Position numbers and translations under genes: made by a program. This document shows positions 60,715-64,000 of a stretch of DNA of 64,000 bases, in pieces (position 1 is the first letter of the stretch; each line of letters starts with the position of its first letter). The stretch lies in NCBI GenBank assembly GCA_002162095.1, contig CP021424.1:620001-684000 (forward strand), given 5' to 3'. Under the pieces are notes generated by a model that searched no databases, had not been told where the DNA came from, and saw only the letters and a list, made by a program, of their open reading frames with translations. This DNA comes from Armatimonadetes bacterium Uphvl-Ar2 (GTDB taxonomy: Bacteria; Armatimonadota; Fimbriimonadia; Fimbriimonadales; Fimbriimonadaceae).

Positions 60715-61379
60715 TGTCCGCCGGACGCGGCAAGGTGGGTCTCGTAATCGTCCTCGCGCTCGTCGCGATGGCGATGGCCAGCATGCTATTCCTGAGGAAT
60801 CAACTCTCGAACGCGGCAGCCGCCAAGAACGCGGACCGCAAGAACTCGTCGTCCAGCGCAACGCCCAAAGACGACCCGAAACTAAAGCCGGCCCCGAACA
60901 AGAACCGCTTAGCGGTCTTGATCGTAGACCCCTTTGCGCGTTCCGCCCCGTACCAAACGGCCATCGCCGAAGCTGTTTCGACCAGCGGCACCGCCAGCAA
61001 CACCGATGCGGGCCGTAATTTGCCCCCGCCGTCGTTCACCCCGATTGATCGGGGCGAATCGCCGGTGTTTCTCTCGCCGGTTGCCCTGCCGGGCTCCATC
61101 CCTACGGCCGTGCCCAGGGACAACACCCCGGTAGCTCCCGCCCAGGGCGAGGAAGACGATGCGCCCCCGGCTGCCCCCATCCAGGTGCAAGTGCGCGGCA
61201 TTGTCGGCGCGGATCGCCCGCGCGCATTTCTCACTGTCAACGGCTCCACCCGCACGGTGCAGGCCGGTTCAGATCTCGGTGATGGGGTGCGCATCCAGCG
61301 CGTCACCTCCACCCACGTTGTCATCGAACGAAATGGCAAGTCCATTTCTGTTCCCGTCGGAAAGGAAACAAACCTGTGA
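60714..61379 (+). CDS. pilP: PilP-like pilus lipoprotein-position protein
   Basis: 221 residues. An N-terminal membrane helix (LVIVLALVAMAMASMLFL) instead of the usual lipobox, a long Pro/Ala/Ser linker, and a C-terminal beta domain (VQVRGIVGADRPRAFLTVNG, then THVVIERNGKSISVPVG) typical of PilP, which binds the secretin N-domains. The missing lipid anchor is a small departure from the proteobacterial form. It overlaps the next gene by four bases. Confidence 0.8.
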   Translation: MSAGRGKVGLVIVLALVAMAMASMLFLRNQLSNAAAAKNADRKNSSSSATPKDDPKLKPAPNKNRLAVLIVDPFARSAPYQTAIAEAVSTSGTASNTDAGRNLPPPSFTPIDRGESPVFLSPVALPGSIPTAVPRDNTPVAPAQGEEDDAPPAAPIQVQVRGIVGADRPRAFLTVNGSTRTVQAGSDLGDGVRIQRVTSTHVVIERNGKSISVPVGKETNL

Positions 61380-63028
61380 TCACTACTCTCATCGCGATGA
61401 CCGCCTGGTGGCAAGCTTCCCCCGCTCGCGCGAGGATGCCCTATCAGCCCATGATCGTGGCTTCGGTGGCCGCTCCGCAAACCGTGGAACTGCCCCTGCC
61501 GCCGGTGGAAGAAAAGCCCTTCCCTTCGCTCAGCCAGATCGTGAGCGAAATCATGGCCACGCGTCAATCCAAGCCGGACGTGTCGCCCCCTACGGACATT
61601 GACAATAGCGAAGTCATCGCCCGGGCCCAAACGACCACGACGACGTCCACCACCACTTCCACCAACACGACCGATATCCCACACATCTCGTCGCCTCGCG
61701 ATTTGCCCGTTTTTGCCCCGGACCCGATGCGCAAGAAAGTCTCGGCGCAGGTGCAAGACATGGACGTGGCGACCGTTCTCTCCTCGCTGTGCGAGCAGGT
61801 AGGCATTAACTTGGTGCTGCAAAGCCCGAGCGACAAGAAGCTGACGCTGAACCTGAGCAACACGCCGTTCCGCGACATCTTGACCACCATTTGCAGCCTC
61901 AGCGACCTCTACTTTGTCGAGACCCCGAGCATGGTTGTCGTCGGCAGCAAGGATGCGCTGGTGGCCCGCTACGCCGAGGCTTTCTACAAGGCGTATCCGC
62001 AGTTCCGTCCGGCCGATAACGGGGCCATCGTGTCTCGCACCGTTAAGTTGGATTACGTGGACGCCGTGGCCGTGGCCCAAGTGCTACGCGAACAGTGGAA
62101 GGAAGAAGAGCTCAGCGTTTCCGTTGGCCCCTCGCACTGGACTCCGGAACTCATGGAAGCTTCCTCGGGCTCGGTGACTGGCATCAACGGCGCCGCCAAC
62201 TCCCGTCCCCCGGCCAACGGTGGCGGCGCGGGGAATGGCCCGACCGGCGATCCGGCCTCCAAGGTCGTCGTTCTGCGCGGCAGCCAAACCGTGATCAATC
62301 AGGCGCTCGAACTCGTGAAGACGATGGACTACGCTCGCCCGCAGGTGGTCATCAAGGTTCAGATTCTCGACATTAGCAACGATGCCCTGCAGAACCTTGG
62401 CCTCAAGTGGGATTTCGGCAGCACGGGCTTCACCGAAAACACCCCGCCGGGCATCGGCGTGATGCCGTTCCAACGCCAGGGCTTCAACTTCCAAGCGCAG
62501 ATTGCCGCCTTGATTGATAATGGCGCCGGCCGCGTGCTGGCTGAACCCAATGTAAGTGTGCTGGACGGACGACGAGGATTTGTCCTGATCGGCGACCGCC
62601 TGCGCTACCCCGTGGCCACCGGCCTGGACGCCAACGGCCGCCCGATCTTTACGACCGAAGAGCAACCGGTGGGGATTTACCTGCAGGTGGCCCCCACCGT
62701 TGCGGCGGACAACACCGTCTCGATGTCGATCTATCCGCAGGTCAGCGCGGTCACGGACTTCCTGGATGTGCCGAATGTGGGCCGCTTCCCGCAGATCAGC
62801 ACCCGCGAAACCCAGTCGTCCATTTCGGTCAAATCGGGCCAGACGATTGTCATCGGCGGCCTCATTCAAGAGCAGGACATAAAGAAGTGGCAAGAGGTGC
62901 CGGTGCTCAGCCGCATCCCCTTCTTTGGTGAGCTCTTCAAGTGGCGCAGCACTTCCAAGACAAGTTCGCAGGTGGTCATTAGCATCACACCGACCGTGGT
63001 CCGCCCCGAAGACAACCAACCCGAATGA
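61376..63028 (+). CDS. pilQ: Type IV pilus secretin PilQ
   Basis: 550 residues from a GTG overlapping the pilP stop. An export-like N-terminus (MITTLIAMTAWWQASPARA) and a Thr-rich linker (~80-100). An STN/N0-like domain (VQDMDVATVLSSLCEQVGIN), an N1 domain (VKLDYVDAVAVAQVLREQW) and the secretin beta-barrel (VSVLDGRRGFVLIGDRLRYP, VPVLSRIPFFGELFKW, SSQVVISITPTVVRP) follow. It is shorter than PilQ of model species and has no AMIN domains. It forms the outer-membrane gate, so the cell envelope is diderm. Confidence 0.93.
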   Translation: MITTLIAMTAWWQASPARARMPYQPMIVASVAAPQTVELPLPPVEEKPFPSLSQIVSEIMATRQSKPDVSPPTDIDNSEVIARAQTTTTTSTTTSTNTTDIPHISSPRDLPVFAPDPMRKKVSAQVQDMDVATVLSSLCEQVGINLVLQSPSDKKLTLNLSNTPFRDILTTICSLSDLYFVETPSMVVVGSKDALVARYAEAFYKAYPQFRPADNGAIVSRTVKLDYVDAVAVAQVLREQWKEEELSVSVGPSHWTPELMEASSGSVTGINGAANSRPPANGGGAGNGPTGDPASKVVVLRGSQTVINQALELVKTMDYARPQVVIKVQILDISNDALQNLGLKWDFGSTGFTENTPPGIGVMPFQRQGFNFQAQIAALIDNGAGRVLAEPNVSVLDGRRGFVLIGDRLRYPVATGLDANGRPIFTTEEQPVGIYLQVAPTVAADNTVSMSIYPQVSAVTDFLDVPNVGRFPQISTRETQSSISVKSGQTIVIGGLIQEQDIKKWQEVPVLSRIPFFGELFKWRSTSKTSSQVVISITPTVVRPEDNQPE

Positions 63029-63043
63029 CCCCCGATCGACCCC

Positions 63044-64000
63044 ATGATTGCTGAACGAACGATACGAGATATTGTTATCGAAGAAGGCTTTGTCACCGCT
63101 GAGCGGTTGAACGAAGTCCTGGCCTCGCGCACCGACTCGACAGAGAATGTGGGCGACCTGCTTCAGCGCATGGGTCTCATCACCGAGAAGCAACATCTCC
63201 AGTGCGTGGCCCTGCAGGCGGGGATCCCCTTTGTGGACCTCTCCAAGCTCGAAATTGAGCAGGATGTTGCCCGCAGCATCTCGCACCAGCTCGCTGTCAA
63301 GCACCTCGCCATCCCCATCGAAAAGACGGAGTACGCCGCCTCGGTGGCAATGTTCAACCCGCTGGACGTCGCCTCCATCGACGAAATCCGGGTCCAACTG
63401 GGCGTGGACGTGGACCCGATGTTCGCGACCGAATCCGACGTACGCGAGGCCATCTTCCGGGCATTTGGAAGCTTTGATAGCCTCTCCGTGCTCGCTGGTG
63501 AATTCGCGAAGGGCGTTGAGATCTCGACCAGCGACGCCGGGGCCGAAGACGACCAAACCACCATCAGTCTTAATGAGCGGGAGGATGGCGCGCCCATCAT
63601 CCGCCTGGCCAACGCCCTGCTCGCCCGCGCCATTCGCGGCCACGCGAGTGACGTGCACGTGGAGCCCGGCCCGAACGACACGCGCGTGCGGTTCCGCGTG
63701 GACGGCATCCTCAGCGAAGTAATGACCATCCCCAAGGCCGTGCAACGCCCGTTTGTGTCGCGCCTCAAGGTCATCGCCGGGCTCGACATTGGCGAGCGCC
63801 GCATCCCGCAGGACGGTCGCTTCTCCGTCAGCCTGAGCGAAGGCAGTTACGATTTGCGTGTTTCCACGTACCCCACCGTCCACGGCGAGAAGGTCGTGCT
63901 CCGCGTGCTGGATAAATCCTCCTTGGCTGTGAACCTCACCACCCTGGGCATCCCGCCGCTTTCGCTGGATCGCATCCTCAAGCGGGTGGAGGAAAGTCAG
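63044..64000 (+). CDS. pilB: PilB/GspE-type pilus assembly ATPase, N-terminal part (cut by window edge)
   Basis: 319 codons to the window end without a stop. The N-terminal GSPII_E domain (IRDIVIEEGFVTAERLNEVL, LLQRMGLITEKQHLQCVALQ) and the start of the ATPase core (RAIRGHASDVHVEPGPNDTR, VIAGLDIGERRIPQDGR) are present; Walker A lies beyond the edge. It should power pilus extension. The start is the ATG at 63044, 15 bp after pilQ. Confidence 0.92.
   Translation, partial: MIAERTIRDIVIEEGFVTAERLNEVLASRTDSTENVGDLLQRMGLITEKQHLQCVALQAGIPFVDLSKLEIEQDVARSISHQLAVKHLAIPIEKTEYAASVAMFNPLDVASIDEIRVQLGVDVDPMFATESDVREAIFRAFGSFDSLSVLAGEFAKGVEISTSDAGAEDDQTTISLNEREDGAPIIRLANALLARAIRGHASDVHVEPGPNDTRVRFRVDGILSEVMTIPKAVQRPFVSRLKVIAGLDIGERRIPQDGRFSVSLSEGSYDLRVSTYPTVHGEKVVLRVLDKSSLAVNLTTLGIPPLSLDRILKRVEESQ

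Noticed and set aside
62084-63883. 599-codon minus-strand frame opposite pilQ and pilB
   Set aside because: The plus strand encodes unmistakable secretin and ATPase motifs. The minus frame spans both genes and has no recognisable domain.

Overview
The window looks like a chromosomal segment of a free-living, carbohydrate-degrading didermal bacterium, most likely Armatimonadota (Fimbriimonadia-like); Planctomycetota or Verrucomicrobiota relatives cannot be excluded from sequence alone. The reasons are G+C-rich coding with many four-base ATGA/GTGA gene overlaps, DUF1559-type prepilin-like proteins, PEP-CTERM proteins with a VPEP/ALARRRR tail, LacI-regulated glycosidase clusters, and a PilMNOPQ-type pilus operon that includes an outer-membrane secretin.

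Layout. 1-9.3 kb is an alpha-glucan cluster: on the minus strand a GH31 alpha-glucosidase, a LacI regulator, a GH13 amylase and a prepilin-like protein (cut by the window edge); on the plus strand a PEP-CTERM protein and a secreted GH13 enzyme. 9.3-13.6 kb holds an RGG/RGD-repeat disordered protein, a tautomerase-like protein, an AI-2E-type permease, a CCA-adding enzyme and tRNA-Ala(GGC). 13.7-22.5 kb is a nine-gene, almost gapless catabolic operon: E1 alpha and beta thiamine-diphosphate dehydrogenase, SDR, VOC protein, a solute-binding-like protein without signal peptide, a Gfo/Idh/MocA oxidoreductase and a complete RbsBAC-type sugar importer. 22.6-26.6 kb is a mosaic of small genes: a membrane protein, a pseudopilin, a GIY-YIG-like plus DUF6884-like pair, and a radical SAM plus membrane protein pair.

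26.7-28.4 kb is a hipBA toxin-antitoxin insertion flanked by a 60-bp direct repeat of the 3' end of the neighbouring glycosidase gene. 28.4-38.2 kb is a second sugar cluster: a frameshifted GH2/GH5-like glycosidase, then LacI, a prepilin-like protein, a small membrane protein, a solute-binding protein fused (through a frameshift) to an ABC permease, a second permease, a GH1 beta-glucosidase and a PEP-CTERM protein. GAAACGTTTC boxes sit at three promoters or gene starts of this cluster and define a likely LacI regulon. 38.3-42.4 kb has assorted small secreted, membrane and hydrolase genes. 42.4-47.1 kb is a minus-strand operon of an esterase-CBM9 fusion, a family-10-like glycosidase and a DUF1080 protein. 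47.3-52.6 kb is a complete 4-hydroxyproline catabolic operon with a PNPOx-like protein in front. 52.6-64 kb is a type IV pilus operon: two minor pilins, a PilX-like protein with a fibro-slime domain, a GAF/degenerate HD-GYP protein, PilM, N, O, P, Q and the start of PilB.

The two sugar clusters share one plan: LacI regulator, glycosidases, a prepilin-like protein and a PEP-CTERM protein. This suggests that surface pseudopilins and sorted surface proteins are co-regulated with glycan use. Two genes in the second cluster (28.68 and 33.62 kb) each lack one C in a run of five C, so an assembly or sequencing error must be excluded before either is called broken.
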